From the NCBI GenBank assembly GCA_907163345.1, contig CAJQUN010000024.1, positions 7,130,001 to 7,194,000 on the forward strand: 64,000 bases of DNA, read 5' to 3'. Positions within the stretch are counted from its first letter, which is position 1. Every line of letters begins with the position of its first letter. A program made the position numbers and the translations under genes. The DNA is from Haberlea rhodopensis (taxonomy: Eukaryota; Streptophyta; Magnoliopsida; Lamiales; Gesneriaceae). Below the pieces are notes generated by a model. It saw only the letters and a list, made by a program, of their open reading frames with translations. It ran no database searches and had not been told where the DNA came from. Below are positions 36,581-49,300 of the stretch, piece by piece.

Positions 36581-38144
36581 GATGGGACGATGATCTCTAG
36601 ACTAGGTGCTATATGATAGCATCAATGTCACCAATGAGTTTCAACACAGATATGAGAAATTCGTTCACATTGCTGATATTTTCCAACACCTACAAATGTT
36701 GTTTGGTGAACGGACGCGATTACTGAGACTCGCGATTTCAAAAGAGCTATTTTCATTTCACATGCGAGATAGGGCTTCGGTCTATGAGCATGGTGTAAGA
36801 AAAATATCTCTTGTTGAGCAATTGGAAAATCTGAATGTGACAAATCCTCATTAACTGGATGTAGATTTGATCTTATAGTCAAAATGTTGGAAACTCATGA
36901 GTCCTTGATTCAAAAGGAGAAACGTGTTCTTCTTGTCGAATCTTCTACCAATGGTAGGAAGAGTTCAAGGATAAAGAAGAGGAAGGGAAATGGTTCTTAA
37001 CCTCAAAAGACGAAAAAGGATATAGTAGCAACTAAGAAAGGAGAGGCATCTATGTTTTCACTGCTGGTCACTGGCGCAAAATTGTAAGGATTACCTAGAC
37101 TAGAAACGTTCTAGAAAGGGTATGTTATATATTAAAATTAAATGTTTCTATTGGTTCTACTTCTTTGGTTTATGATGCCAGTTGTGCTCGCATTTTTGCA
37201 AAGAGTTGCATGTGATGTGAAGAAGTAGAGAGCCCTAGGAAGGTGAAACCTGCCTGAGGCTAAGCATTGTAGCAAGAGTTGTTGCAAATGCTGTTTGAAA
37301 CATTTATTTAATATAAAATCTTGAACTGGTTAGGAACTGGTTTGAGCAATTATTTATTTGTTCTAGATTTAATCATGAACATTGTTCCTATTTTGATAGA
37401 GAATTATATTCTTTTAAATATGCGAATGTGATTTGCAGTATTTTTAAGAATGCATGTTTTATTGAATCTGGTGAACTTATGAATGATTAGTATGATTATA
37501 TTCAAAGAATATAAAAAGAATGATAACTTAAATCCAACATAAATTTAGCATGTGCTGAATGTCCATTGAATTTGATTCATATGGACGTATGTGAAGCACT
37601 AAATGTTAGTGCAAGATGATGTGGAGTTATCTTAAAGAGAATGTGTGTAAGGACCCTAGTTCCTTAACGGTGAAATCAAGATATAAATATGGCTAAACAT
37701 GTAATAGATACATCTTAGAGTTTTGGTTGTTATGTGAGCTCAATATAATTACAGGCCAAAAATAAAACTTCAGTAGTTAGTTAATTACATTCCCAAAATG
37801 AATGATACGACTAACAAAAATCCTGTAATCTAACTTCTTTCAAGTCTCTTTCAGCTCACAGTTCAACCCAACCCTGAGCCCCTTTGTCCAAAAGCGTACC
37901 TACAGGAACAACTCACCATGAGCATAAATATCACCATTTAACCACAATTCAACTTAACAAAATAATTAAGCGCATGCGGCAAATAATAGATATGCTCCTT
38001 GGTCACCACATTAGCACATTTCACTGTTGTTCCTGTTTCACAAATTTATGCACAAAATCATTAGTTCACGACATAATGATCGATAACGCGTTTCCAATTA
38101 TATCCACAATATTTCACATTAATCACTAGAATTGTGACTGTTCC

Positions 38145-38310
38145 GGTCCCAATACAACAGCGGAATTTTAGGACCCCTCGCTTCGACATATAGCGGCATC
38201 ATATGATATCCCTCGCTTCGACAATGACAGCGGCATGTTACTTCGCTTAGACATGACAGCGGCAAATATCATACTACCATCGCTTCATATGACAGCGGCA
38301 AGTACCTCCC
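38145..38310. repeat. Degenerate ~40 bp tandem array in gypsy LTR
   Basis: Four to five imperfect units built on TCGCTTCGACA...GACAGCGGCA. The other LTR holds the same array at about 44900-45065. Confidence 0.75.
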
Positions 38311-38667
38311 TCGCTCGGAGATAAAGGCTACCGGAACATTCATCAATTCTACCACAATAATCAAACACATTTGATTCCATTCCAATATCATGATATAACA
38401 CTATCATTTCACATATTCCATCACATATATGGATACACTATTCACAATGTGCATCATTAAAGTTGCAATACGATTTACCGCCCGATGCTCGTACGTCTCA
38501 CTACGTACCTTAGTTTCAAAAGTGGAGAAGTTGTATAACTTTATCTCCTCGACGTTGTTGGCACCTGAGATGGTTCTACACAACCATACAATTCAATATT
38601 AGAAGCCAAATAATAGTCGAATACCAAAAATTCAACAAAATACGACATTTTTCAAAATTACACAGCT

Positions 38668-38880
38668 GGCGATCGATCGCTCCACTGAGGCGATCGATCG
38701 CCTCAAATTTTTCTTCGCGGCGATCGATCGCTTCAAACATGGCGATCGATTGCCTAAACCTTGGTTTGGCTACTGCCTCTCGGCGATCGGTCGCCTCATT
38801 TTAGGCGATCGATCGCCTGCCCTGCGAGAAGCCCACTGCCCTTAGGCGATCGGTCGCCTCTTTTCAGGCGATCGATCGCC
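38668..38880. repeat. Array of eight GGCGATCGATCGCC-like palindromes
   Basis: Eight copies in about 213 bp of the 14-bp self-complementary core GGCGATCGATCGCC, or variants with a central GGTC, ATTG or a changed last base, separated by 10-35 bp of unrelated sequence. An identical arrangement occurs in the other LTR at 45423-45634, where one variant (ATTG) is the canonical form. The motif is GC-rich against an AT-rich background. Confidence 0.92.
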
Positions 38881-39641
38881 TCGCACAGACACACGATTTC
38901 CACCATTTTTACACCAAAAATTCCTTCCCAACTTCCACAACACTTATACCAACAAACCCAAAACACAAAAACACTTTAAACCTTCAATATACATCATAAA
39001 ACAACCCCAAAATCCCACACCCAACCACAAGACATACCAACCCAAATAAACCCATTTCATACTCCAAACCACCACCCAAAATCACAATAAACCTCACAAA
39101 ACAACAAGGGATGATATATATATACATCATAGGACCCAAATCTTACCAAGAAATCACAAGAATCAAGTTTTGCAAGAACTTCTCTTCCACCTTGGAGTCC
39201 CACTCGAAAATGAGAGGAGGAGGGTAGGGTTTGAAAAGTGTTGGGGTTGAGTAATGTGAGGGGGTAAAGATGATATGAGGTTATAGTGGGTTATGAGAGT
39301 TAATCCAATTTTACACCCCACTTCCTAACATGATGCAATTTATGCCCAACATTGTATTTTAAACACATATCACCACAATGCGCCAAATACCAATTAAATG
39401 CATGTTTCACAAAATAAAAGACTACTAGCACATGTAAGCCCTTATAACACCCGATTACCCAACATGCATAACGTGCACCCTGAAATGCTCTACCAGCCCA
39501 CATGACCAAGCATTTCCACATGGCAATTAATTCTAACACATAAGGCAATTACCACCATAATTAATCATAATTAATCATACGAACACAATGTATGCCTTAA
39601 ACACAATGAACCATTTCGGGGACATCACAATACTCCCCTAC

Positions 39642-42600
39642 TTATAAGATTTCGTCCTCGAAATCGCATGCACCTACCCCAAAAGAAACTAAACATAAAC
39701 ACATACCAGAGAATAGTTCCGGGTAGTGCTGCACCATATGCCGTTCCGTCTCCCACGTGGCCTCTTCGACACCCCGACGATCCCACTGAACCTTGAGCAT
39801 CGGTATTACCTTGCTTCGAAGTCTGCGATCCTCACGATCCAGAATCCTGACTGGCCGTTCAACATAGGATACATCTGAACTCAACTGAACCTCAGAAGGT
39901 TGCAACACATGAGACGGGTCTGGTTCATACTTCCTCAACATAGATACATGGAAGACATCATGTATACCAGACAAGGACGGCGGTAGGGCCAAACGGTAAG
40001 CCAAAGTGCCGATGCGCTGCAATAACTCGTACGGCCCAACATATCTCGGAGACAACTTCCCACGCATACCGAAACGAACTACACCTCTGAAAGGTGAGAT
40101 TTTTAGAAAGACTCTGTCTCCTACTTGGAATTCCAATGGTCGCCGTCGCTTATTAGCATAGGCCGCTTGCCTATCTTGAGCCGCTTTCATTTTCTGTCGG
40201 ATCACTTTGATTTTCTCTTCCATTTCACGAATCAATTCCGGTCCTCCGACCGCCTTACTAGTCAAATCTTCCCAGTACAATGGTGACCTACATCGTCGAC
40301 CGTAAAGGGCCTCGAATGGAGCCATCTGAATGCTCGCCTGATAACTGTTGTTATAAGAGAACTCCACTAGTGGCACTGAATCTTGCCACGGAGTATCGAA
40401 CTCCAAAACACACGCCCTCAATATGTCCTCAAGCGTCTGTATGGTACGCTCTGTCTGACCATCTGTCTGAGGGTGATAAGCCGTACTCAGCCTCACTTCT
40501 GTACCCAAAGCCGATTGAAGACCCTCCCAAAAGTGCGATGTGAACCGCGGGTCCCTATCAGACACAATCGAGACTGGGATGCCGTGCAATCTCACCACGT
40601 CCCGTACATACAACTGGGCCATCTTTAAGTATGTGAAAGCCATACTATATGGAATGAAGTGGGCCACCTTCGTCAGTCGATCTACAATCACCCAGATCTC
40701 ATCAAATCCCGAGGCAGTCCTTGGCAAGTGGGTCACGAAATCCATAGAGATGTGCTCCCACTTCCACTCTGGTATATCTAAACTCTTCAACTCGCCTCCG
40801 GGCCTCTGCCTTTCTGCTTTCACTTGTTGGCAAATTAGGCACTTCTTAACGAATGACATAACATCTTTCTTCATCCGTCTCCACCAAAATTGATCACACA
40901 AGTCCTTGTACATCTTTCTCCCACCTGGATGGATGCTAAATTTGCTACTGTGAGCACGATGCAGGATGCCTTGACGCAACTCTGGTGCCCTCGGCACTAC
41001 CCAACGGTTACCAAGCCTCAAGGAACCATCTTCTGCTACTCTGAACTTCGATAATTGACCCAGACGTAAATATGACAACCATCTCTGTATCTCAGCGTCT
41101 GTCACTTGAGCTTTCCTGATAAGTTCAAAGATGTCCGGTTCTGCCAATAGGGTCGATACCAGCACCGGCGATACATCCAAATCAAAATCATATCCCAAAT
41201 GACAACAAGAGGTCATCAAGGTCGACAACTGAATAACATCATCTGCCGTACACTTCACCTTCCTACTTAAGGCGTCAGCTGTCAGGTTCGCCTTCCCTGG
41301 ATGGTACTCTATCTCGCAATCATAGTCCTTGAGCAAGTCCATCCACCTCCTTTGCCTCATATTCAGTTCCGCTTGGGTAAATAGGAACTTCAAGCTCTTA
41401 TGATCCGTGTAAATGGTGAAAGAAGTACCATAAAGATAATGCCGCCAAATTTTCAAAGCGAAAATAATGGCTGCCAGTTCTAAATCATGAACCGGGTACC
41501 TGGTCTCATGAGGCTTCAACTGTCTCGATGCATAAGCCACCACATGCCTATCCTGCATCAGTACACAGCCCAATCCCTGCAGTGATGCATCCGTGTACAA
41601 GGCAAACCTCTCGTTCTCCGAAGGGATCACCAGAACAGGTGCTGTAGTCAACCGGTGCTTCAACTCTTGGAAGCTTTGCTCACATGCCTCTGACCAAGAA
41701 AACGGAACACCCTTCTGAGTCAACTGCGTCAATGGTTTGGCGATCTTAGAGAATCCCTCGACGAAACGTCGGTAGTAACCCGCTAAACCGAGGAAGCTAC
41801 GGATCTCGGGCACAGATGTAGGCGCAGACCAATCCATCACTGCTTCCACTTTCCTGGGATCTACAGAAATCCCATCACTAGAGATCACATGCCCCAAAAA
41901 TACCACGCTGCTCAGCCAAAATTCACATTTACTCAGCTTAGCATACAACTGATTGTCCCTCAGAATCTGGAGCACTGTCCTCAAATGATTCCTGTGATCT
42001 TCCTCGCTCCGTGAATAGATAAGTATATCGTCAATAAATACAATGACGAATTGATCCAAAAAGGGTTGGAACACTCGATTCATCAAGCTCATAAACACAG
42101 CCGGGGCGTTTGTCACTCCAAACGGCATGACCAAAAACTCATAGTGACCATAACGGGTCCGGAAGGCCGTCTTCTGTACATCATCCTCCCTAACTCGGAT
42201 CTGGTGGTACCCCGACCTCAAATCAATCTTACTATACAACCTCGTGCCCTGCAACTGATCAAACAAATCGTCGATACGCGGAAGAGGGTATTTATTCTTC
42301 ACTGTGGCCTTATTCAATTGCCTGTAGTCGATGCACAATCTCATCGATCCATCCTTCTTTTTCACAAATAACACAGGCGCACCCCAAGGTGATACGCTGG
42401 GGCGTATGTAACCCTTATCAAGTAGTTCTTGTAGCTGCTCTTTCAGCTCTCTTAGCTCCGCTGGTGCCATCCTGTAAGGGGCACGAGAAATAGCGGATGT
42501 CCCCGGTAATAATTCGATCCCGAACTCAACTTCCCTAACCGGCGGGAATCCGGGAATCTCCTCCGGAAATACATCGGCAAACTCGGCAACTACGGGTATA

Positions 42601-44204
42601 TCTTCGACTCTTAACTCTTCTTTCTTGCCAGCAATGTCAATGGCATAAATAAGATAACCCTCATGCCCACGTTCCAATAACTGAGTCATCTTTAAAGCCG
42701 ATATCAACGGAATTCTTGAGCGGGAACCATCCCCATAAAAAGTCCACCGGACCCCTAAATCAGATCTGAACCGCACTGTCCTCTGACTGCAGTCTACTAC
42801 TGCCTGGTATCTGTTCAGCACATCAATACCCACAATGCAGTCGAAGTCCGACATACCCAGAACAATCAAATCTGACTTCAACTCGTTGCCCTCAAAATAA
42901 ATGAGGCCGTCATCAACAAACTGATCTGCAATCACACTCTTTCCAGCGGGTGTCGAAACCACAAGAGGCGTGGGTGACGGAGTCGTGCATATACGGTGCC
43001 TCTCCACAAAACTCGTCGACACAAAGGAGTGTGACGCACCTGTATCTATCAAAATATAAGCAGGGTGCGTAAATAAATAACACGTACCCGCTATCATTTC
43101 TTCTGGAGCTGCTGTAGCCTGCTCCCTGGTGAGGGCATACACTTGCCCTTGAGGTGGCCCCAACGGCTGTCCTCCCAATGGCCTCGGTGCAAATGGTGGT
43201 CTCCGCTGCGTTGGCCTGTCTGAAGGTCTCCCCATAGTATTATGTGGCCCTCCCCGATTAGGACAATTTCGGGCCAAGTGCCCATGTTTCCCACACTCAT
43301 AACAAGCAGAGCATACTTTCACTGAATGGGGTCCCCCGCACAGAAAACACTTAACCTTCTCAAAATTGCTAGCCTGAGACTGTCCCCTATGAGACGGAGC
43401 ATTACTTCCACGACCACCCCTTCCACGAGCATCTTGCCATCTACCACCGAATCTGGAAGATGATGAGTTTCCCTTTGGCTTAAAATGGTCGCCCCTTGGT
43501 TTCAAGTTCTCAGGGGTCGGCCTCTGTGATGGTGCTGGAGGCGGTGCCACAGTCGGATATGCACCCACTCCTAATTCTGCCAATTCAGCTCGTGCTAGGG
43601 CGTCATCAAAACAAGTAGGGCCATAAGTGATCACCCTATCATACAACTCCGGCCTCAAGCCTTTCATAAAATTCCTCATCTTTGCTTGGGTGCTAGAGGC
43701 GATATGAGGCACATATCTGAGTAAAGAACAGTACTGGAGGGCATAGTCAGACACCGGCATAGTACCTTGCCTCAAGCTATTGAATTCGTCCTCTTTAGCC
43801 TGCCGTGCAGCTGCTGAGAAGTACCGGGTCAAAAATCGAGTCCTAAACAGCTTCCAGTTTATTTCCTGACCCTGAGCTTCTTGTTCAATCACTGTGGTCT
43901 TCCACCACATCAACGCCTTTTTGGCCAATTGAAATTCTGCTAGCCGTATCCAAGCTGTCTTTGCGCATGGGGCAGCTACAAATATCTGCTCCAACCTCTC
44001 TAGCCATTCCTCAGCCTTCTCCCCTGTTTCAGTCCCTTCAAAGGTCGGGGGCCGATAAGCTAGAAATTGTGTCAAACTCAGTTCTCCCGGCAATAGTTGT
44101 TGTTCAGACGGCTCTTCGCCCAAGGCTGGCGGCGGTAGGGGATTTGTATGTCTAGCACTGGCATTTACACTTATAGCATCACCAACATCGACATTTGCTG
44201 CCAT
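39642..44204 (-). CDS. Gypsy gag-pol polyprotein
   Basis: One continuous frame of 1524 codons when read from the first ATG at 44216; the likely start is MAANVDV at 44204. Domains in order (residues counted from 44216, approximate): gag 40-220, zinc knuckle CYECGKHGHLARNC at about 305, aspartic protease LIDTGASHSF at about 391, reverse transcriptase 590-760 with VIVFIDDILIYS at about 727, RNase H YTDASLQGLG at about 874, integrase zinc finger H-H-C-C at about 1070-1125, integrase core with MDFVTHLP and SDRDPRFTS, and a C-terminal chromo-like segment (VEEATWETE). All catalytic signatures are present and no stop interrupts them, so the element may still be able to move. Confidence 0.96.
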   Translation of the reverse strand: MAANVDVGDAISVNASARHTNPLPPPALGEEPSEQQLLPGELSLTQFLAYRPPTFEGTETGEKAEEWLERLEQIFVAAPCAKTAWIRLAEFQLAKKALMWWKTTVIEQEAQGQEINWKLFRTRFLTRYFSAAARQAKEDEFNSLRQGTMPVSDYALQYCSLLRYVPHIASSTQAKMRNFMKGLRPELYDRVITYGPTCFDDALARAELAELGVGAYPTVAPPPAPSQRPTPENLKPRGDHFKPKGNSSSSRFGGRWQDARGRGGRGSNAPSHRGQSQASNFEKVKCFLCGGPHSVKVCSACYECGKHGHLARNCPNRGGPHNTMGRPSDRPTQRRPPFAPRPLGGQPLGPPQGQVYALTREQATAAPEEMIAGTCYLFTHPAYILIDTGASHSFVSTSFVERHRICTTPSPTPLVVSTPAGKSVIADQFVDDGLIYFEGNELKSDLIVLGMSDFDCIVGIDVLNRYQAVVDCSQRTVRFRSDLGVRWTFYGDGSRSRIPLISALKMTQLLERGHEGYLIYAIDIAGKKEELRVEDIPVVAEFADVFPEEIPGFPPVREVEFGIELLPGTSAISRAPYRMAPAELRELKEQLQELLDKGYIRPSVSPWGAPVLFVKKKDGSMRLCIDYRQLNKATVKNKYPLPRIDDLFDQLQGTRLYSKIDLRSGYHQIRVREDDVQKTAFRTRYGHYEFLVMPFGVTNAPAVFMSLMNRVFQPFLDQFVIVFIDDILIYSRSEEDHRNHLRTVLQILRDNQLYAKLSKCEFWLSSVVFLGHVISSDGISVDPRKVEAVMDWSAPTSVPEIRSFLGLAGYYRRFVEGFSKIAKPLTQLTQKGVPFSWSEACEQSFQELKHRLTTAPVLVIPSENERFALYTDASLQGLGCVLMQDRHVVAYASRQLKPHETRYPVHDLELAAIIFALKIWRHYLYGTSFTIYTDHKSLKFLFTQAELNMRQRRWMDLLKDYDCEIEYHPGKANLTADALSRKVKCTADDVIQLSTLMTSCCHLGYDFDLDVSPVLVSTLLAEPDIFELIRKAQVTDAEIQRWLSYLRLGQLSKFRVAEDGSLRLGNRWVVPRAPELRQGILHRAHSSKFSIHPGGRKMYKDLCDQFWWRRMKKDVMSFVKKCLICQQVKAERQRPGGELKSLDIPEWKWEHISMDFVTHLPRTASGFDEIWVIVDRLTKVAHFIPYSMAFTYLKMAQLYVRDVVRLHGIPVSIVSDRDPRFTSHFWEGLQSALGTEVRLSTAYHPQTDGQTERTIQTLEDILRACVLEFDTPWQDSVPLVEFSYNNSYQASIQMAPFEALYGRRCRSPLYWEDLTSKAVGGPELIREMEEKIKVIRQKMKAAQDRQAAYANKRRRPLEFQVGDRVFLKISPFRGVVRFGMRGKLSPRYVGPYELLQRIGTLAYRLALPPSLSGIHDVFHVSMLRKYEPDPSHVLQPSEVQLSSDVSYVERPVRILDREDRRLRSKVIPMLKVQWDRRGVEEATWETERHMVQHYPELFSGMCLCLVSFGVGACDFEDEIL

Positions 44205-44384
44205 ACTGCAACACAAGGGTTAACAACAATATACAAAACAGTTCACATAATACATCGTTAGAAAACCATAACACGATAGCATAACAGTCACATGTTTCAT
44301 ATGCGCGCAACATATTTAAAAGTAGACGCCTAGTCAACTCATTGCTAAGGCTACCCTTCACTCGTTCCCGGGTTCTCTAACCAC

Positions 44385-44401
44385 TGCTCTGATACCACTA
44401 A
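44385..44401 (-). promoter_or_regulatory. Primer-binding site of the gypsy element
   Basis: On the minus strand, just inside the 5' LTR end CCTTACA, lies TGGTATCAGAGCAG, complementary to the 3' end of plant initiator tRNA-Met. It starts minus-strand DNA synthesis. Confidence 0.85.
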
Positions 44402-46384
44402 TGTAAGGACCCTAGTTCCTTACGGTGAAATCAAGATATAAATATGGCTAAACATGTAATAGATACATCTTAGAGTTCTGGTTGTTATGTGAGCTCAATA
44501 TAATTACAGGCCAAAAATAAAACTTCAGTAGTTAGTTAATTACATTCCCAAAATGAATGATACGACTAACAAAAATCCTGTAATCTAACTTCTTTCAAGT
44601 CTCTTTCAGCTCACAGTTCAACCCAACCCTGAGCCCCTTTGTCCAAAAGCGTACCTATAGGAACAACTCACCATGAGCATAAATATCACCATTTAATCAC
44701 AATTCAACTTAACAAAATAATTAAGCGCATGCGGCAAATAATAGATATGCTCCTTGGTCACCACATTAGCACATTTCACTGTTGTTCCTGTTTCACAAAT
44801 TTATGCACAAAATCATTAGTTCACGACATAATGATCGATAACGTGTTTCCAATTATATCCACAATATTTCACATTAATCACTAGAATTGTGACTGTTCCG
44901 GTCCCAATACAACAGCGGAATTTTAGGACCCCTCGCTTCGACATATAGCGGCATCATATGATATCCCTCGCTTCGACAATGACAGCGGCATGTTACTTCG
45001 CTTAGACATGACAGCGGCAAATATCATACTACCATCGCTTCATATGACAGCGGCAAGTACCTCCCTCGCTCGGAGATAAAGGCTACCGGAACATTCATCA
45101 ATTCTACCACAATAATCAAACACATTTGATTCCATTCCAATATCATGATATAACACTATCATTTCACATATTCCATCACATATATGGATACACTATTCAC
45201 AATATGCATCATTAAAGTTGCAATACGATTTACCGCCCGATGCTCGTACGTCTCACTACGTACCTTAGTTTCAAAAGTGGAGAAGTTGTATAACTTTATC
45301 TCCTCGACGTTGTTGGCACCTGAGATGGTTCTACACAACCATACAATTCAATATTAGAAGCCAAATAATAGTCGAATACCAAAAATTCAACAAAATACGA
45401 CATTTTTCAAAATTACACAGCTGGCGATCGATCGCTCCACTGAGGCGATCGATCGCCTCAAATTTTTCTTCGCGGCGATCGATCGCTTCAAACATGGCGA
45501 TCGATCGCCTAAACCTTGGTTTGGCTACTGCCTCTCGGCGATCGGTCGCCTCATTTTAGGCGATCGATCGCCTGCCCTGCGAGAAGCCCACTGCCCTTAG
45601 GCGATCGGTCGCCTCTTTTCAGGCGATCGATCGCCTCGCACAGACACACGATTTCCACCATTTTTACACCAAAAATTCCTTCCCAACTTCCACAACACTT
45701 ATACCAACAAACCCAAAACACAAAAACACTTTAAACCTTCAATATACATCATAAAACAACCCCAAAATCCCACACCCAACCACAAGACATACCAACCCAA
45801 ATAAACCCATTTCATACTCCAAACCACCACCCAAAATCACAATAAACCTCACAAAACAACAAGGGATGATATATATATACATCCTAGGACCCAAATCTTA
45901 CCAAGAAATCACAAGAATCAAGTTTTGCAAGAACTTCTCTTCCACCTTGGAGTCCCACTCGAAAATGAGAGGAGGAGGGTAGGGTTTGAAAAGTGTTGGG
46001 GTTGAGTAATGTGAGGGGGTAAAGATGATATGAGGTTATAGTGGGTTATGAGAGTTAATCCAATTTTACACCCCACTTCCTAACATGATGCAATTTATGC
46101 CCAACATTGTATTTTAAACACATATCACCACAATGCGCCAAATACCAATTAAATGCACGTTTCACAAAATAAAAGACTACTAGCACATGTAAGCCATTAT
46201 AACACCCGATTACCCAACATGCATAACGTGCACCCTGAAATGCTCTACCAGCCCACATGACCAAGCATTTCCACATGGCAATTAATTCTAACACATAAGG
46301 CAATTACCACCATAATTAATCATAATTAATCATACGAACACAATTTATGCCTTAAACACAATGAACCATTTCGGGGACATCACA
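44402..46384 (-). repeat. 5' LTR of the gypsy element (right)
   Basis: 1983 bp, nearly identical to the left LTR. In the sense orientation it begins TGTGATGTCCCCG and ends GGTCCTTACA. Confidence 0.95.
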
Positions 46385-46389
46385 ATGTG

Positions 46390-49300
46390 ATTCTCTCTGA
46401 GTAACTCTCTAAAGTTACATATTTGTTGAATATAATTCATGCCAATGCAGTGACCAAAACTCCATATACGATATGGACTGAAAAATAATCCAAATTTTTA
46501 TTTTGAGATTGTTCTGCTTATGTGAAGCATCCAGTGGGAGATGAGTTGGATAGTTGATCCATCTTATGTTATTTTGTGGAAATTATATTATCAATTGCAG
46601 GCAAAGAGTTTGTTTCGCAAGTGCAATCTTTCTAGAGAAAATGTTTCTATTAGAAAGGATGACAAAATAATATAACTTGAAAGGGTTCAAGAACCACAAA
46701 CCACTAGAAAAGTGAAAACGGTGAAATTAATTTAGTTAATCACAACCTTTGATTTACACACACCAAGGAGATTTGAAAATGTTTCAAGAGCTCATGATAG
46801 AATGAATATACTCCTTGAAAGTAGTCAAGAAATAGACCATGGATATGATCCTTGGACTTACAAGGAGGCGATGTCAGATATTGATTCGGGACATTAGCAA
46901 GATGCCATGAAATCTGAAATGGACTCCATGTACTCCAATAAGGTATGGGCCTTAGTAGATCATCTTTGGGAATTGTTCCCATTGGCTGCATGGATTTACA
47001 AGTGAAAGCTTGGAGTGGATGGGAAGGTAGTGACCTTCAAAGCTTGACTGGTGAGAAACGATTATTCTCATAGGCAAAGAGTTGTTTATGAGAAAATTTT
47101 CATCGGTTATGATGCTATAGTCTATTTAGATTTTATTAGTTATATCTTTATATTATGAATATGAGATATGAGTAATGGATGTGAACACAACATTTCTCAG
47201 TGGTGGCATTGAGGTAGAAATGTAGCAACCAAATGTGTTTACAACTTCTTGTAGTGAGAAAAATGTTTTCAAACTCCAGAGGTCCATTTATGGGCATAAG
47301 AAGGCATCTCGAAGTTTGAGCTTCCGTTTTGATAACATCATCAAAGTGTTTGGTTTTGTTAAAAATCCGGAAGTGACATGTGTATGCAAAAGGGTTAGTG
47401 GGAGCATGGTTACATTTGTGATGCTTTAAGTCGATTATATCATGCTCATTGTGAATGGTATTGGATTAATCAATTAAAGCATGATTATCTACTAATTTCT
47501 CCATGTAAGATTGGGAGAAGCGTCATACGTGCTTAGCATAAGGATCTATAGAGATAGATCTAAAGGATGCTTGAGATCTCTCAATTTACGTACATAAACA
47601 CTGTGCTAAAAGGGTTTAGCATAGAATAGTCGAAAAATGAGTTACTTCATAATATGTCATAGTATTCATCTCTCGAGTCAATGGGGCTTAAGATTGATGA
47701 GGAGAGAGAAAAGATGACATTGGTACCTTATATTTCTACTTTTAATAGCATATTGTATGCTATGGTATGTATTTGGCCTGATGTATGTTCTTAGAGTAAT
47801 GAGCAGACATCAGACGGATCCCGGTGAAGGTCACTGGAAAATTGTGAAAATAATCCTCAAGTTCTTATGAAGAACTTATGATATGCTCATGGTTTTTGGA
47901 TCTTTAAGTGAGAAATAAAAGTTGAAGGCTAAGCTGATGCTGGTTTTTTAAAATTGGATGTAGATGATACCATATCGATGTTCGGATTTGTATTTAAGCT
48001 CAATGATGTTGATGTCTCTTGGAAACGTTCCAAGCAAGACACCACATTGGATTCCATCACTGAAGCTGAATACATTGCAGCATACGATGCAGCAAAGAGG
48101 CAGTTTGGATATGAAATTCCATCCAAGAGTTGGGTGTAATTTCTAGTGCGGTTGACACAGTCCCTGGTACTGAGACAACATTTGAGCTATTATGAATAGC
48201 CAAGATCTCATCAGCATCCAAACTTATATTGAGAAAATACTATCTAATGAGAGAGATGGTAGACGCGACATTATTATCGAGAGAATCGCTTCAACAGAAA
48301 AATATAGTGAATCCACTGACAAAGCCTTTACAAGGATTGGTGTTTGTTAGACATCTTGGGAAGATGGTCTTAAGACACATGAGTAGTTGGCTTTGAGAAA
48401 GTGAAAGATATTGTTGTTATACATGGTTAAGTAAATCAATAGTTGATTGATTGTACTTGTAATCTTATTATGACAAATCTTTGTTTGAATATTAATATAT
48501 ATGGCACTTCTTCATCTGTTTACCCATGCATCTTGATGTGTTGATGAAGTCCTTGAGATTGCTATAGTCCATAGAATGTGGTTACGCATATGATGGTGAC
48601 CATGAAATACATTCTCGACTGCGATTTCTAAATGTTCCTGGTCGATGAGCCTTCGAGAATGGGATATCGATATATGCTCGTTAGAGACTGGTATTCATGA
48701 TGTGTCTAGTGTAGTGCGTCGCGTTTCATCGGCGTTGGCTTGGAGAAGTCAGCACACATGAATAGGTGCTCATTAGGAATGAGTTCACTGAACGACCCTA
48801 CTCGGAATTCTATAAGTGGTTACCATTTGTCGAGTATAGAATTTCTAGTCATAGTTGTGCACCATTACTCCTCATGACCCGAGGCGTCATTGAGGTCTTG
48901 ATAGATAGTTGTGTAGTTTGATTTAATGACTGATCACATGTGGGTCATAAAGTCATTATTTTGGGTATTCAGTGATGCTGTCAGGGGCCTATGATTGTCG
49001 TTGGGGATTCACCACTGGTCTTGATGAACCAGGATGTCCTATGTGTTTTTCTATATATGATTCGAGGAATCTCTGGCCAGAGTGGGTAGTGCTTGTGAAA
49101 AATGGGTTTTCATATACGCACACAAGGAATCATATAATGTGAAACAAATACATAGTTATTGAAATCATAAGGGGCCTCGACCAACCAATGCCCTTGATTC
49201 AATCGGGACATATTGAGTGAAAGGAATGTACTGCACGCTAACTATGGCTGACAGGTTCTCGTACGTTGCTAGTCATTTGTATCTAGGTCTTCGTGAAGCG

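Larger units (their letters stand above)
37646..39629 (-). repeat. 3' LTR of the gypsy element (left)
   Basis: 1984 bp. It contains an array of GGCGATCGATCGCC palindromes (38668-38880) and a degenerate array around CGCTTCGACAATGACAGCGGC (38145-38310). The right LTR has the same arrays. Confidence 0.95.
37646..46384 (-). mobile_element. Ty3/gypsy LTR retrotransposon, intact, nested in the Copia element
   Basis: 8.7 kb, transcribed from the minus strand. LTRs of about 1984 bp lie at 37646-39629 and 44402-46384, bounded by TG...CA in sense orientation. The target duplication ATGTG is exact (37641-37645 and 46385-46389). Next to the right (5') LTR is a primer-binding site TGGTATCAGAGC (44385-44400 region), and before the left (3') LTR a purine tract AAGTAGGGGAGTAT. 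By eye the LTRs differ at about eleven positions in 1984, so insertion is recent. It sits in the integrase region of the Copia element. Domain order RT-RNaseH-integrase makes it Ty3/gypsy, and the C-terminal chromo-like segment points to a chromovirus, perhaps Tekay/Del. Confidence 0.96.

Noticed and set aside
38761..38979. Small frame with repeated GDRSP/RRSIA peptides in the gypsy LTR (and its twin at 45516)
   Set aside because: It arises from the palindrome array, runs against the element's transcription, and has no family match.
40280..40893. Plus-strand frames inside the gypsy polyprotein region
   Set aside because: Antisense shadows of the long minus-strand polyprotein.
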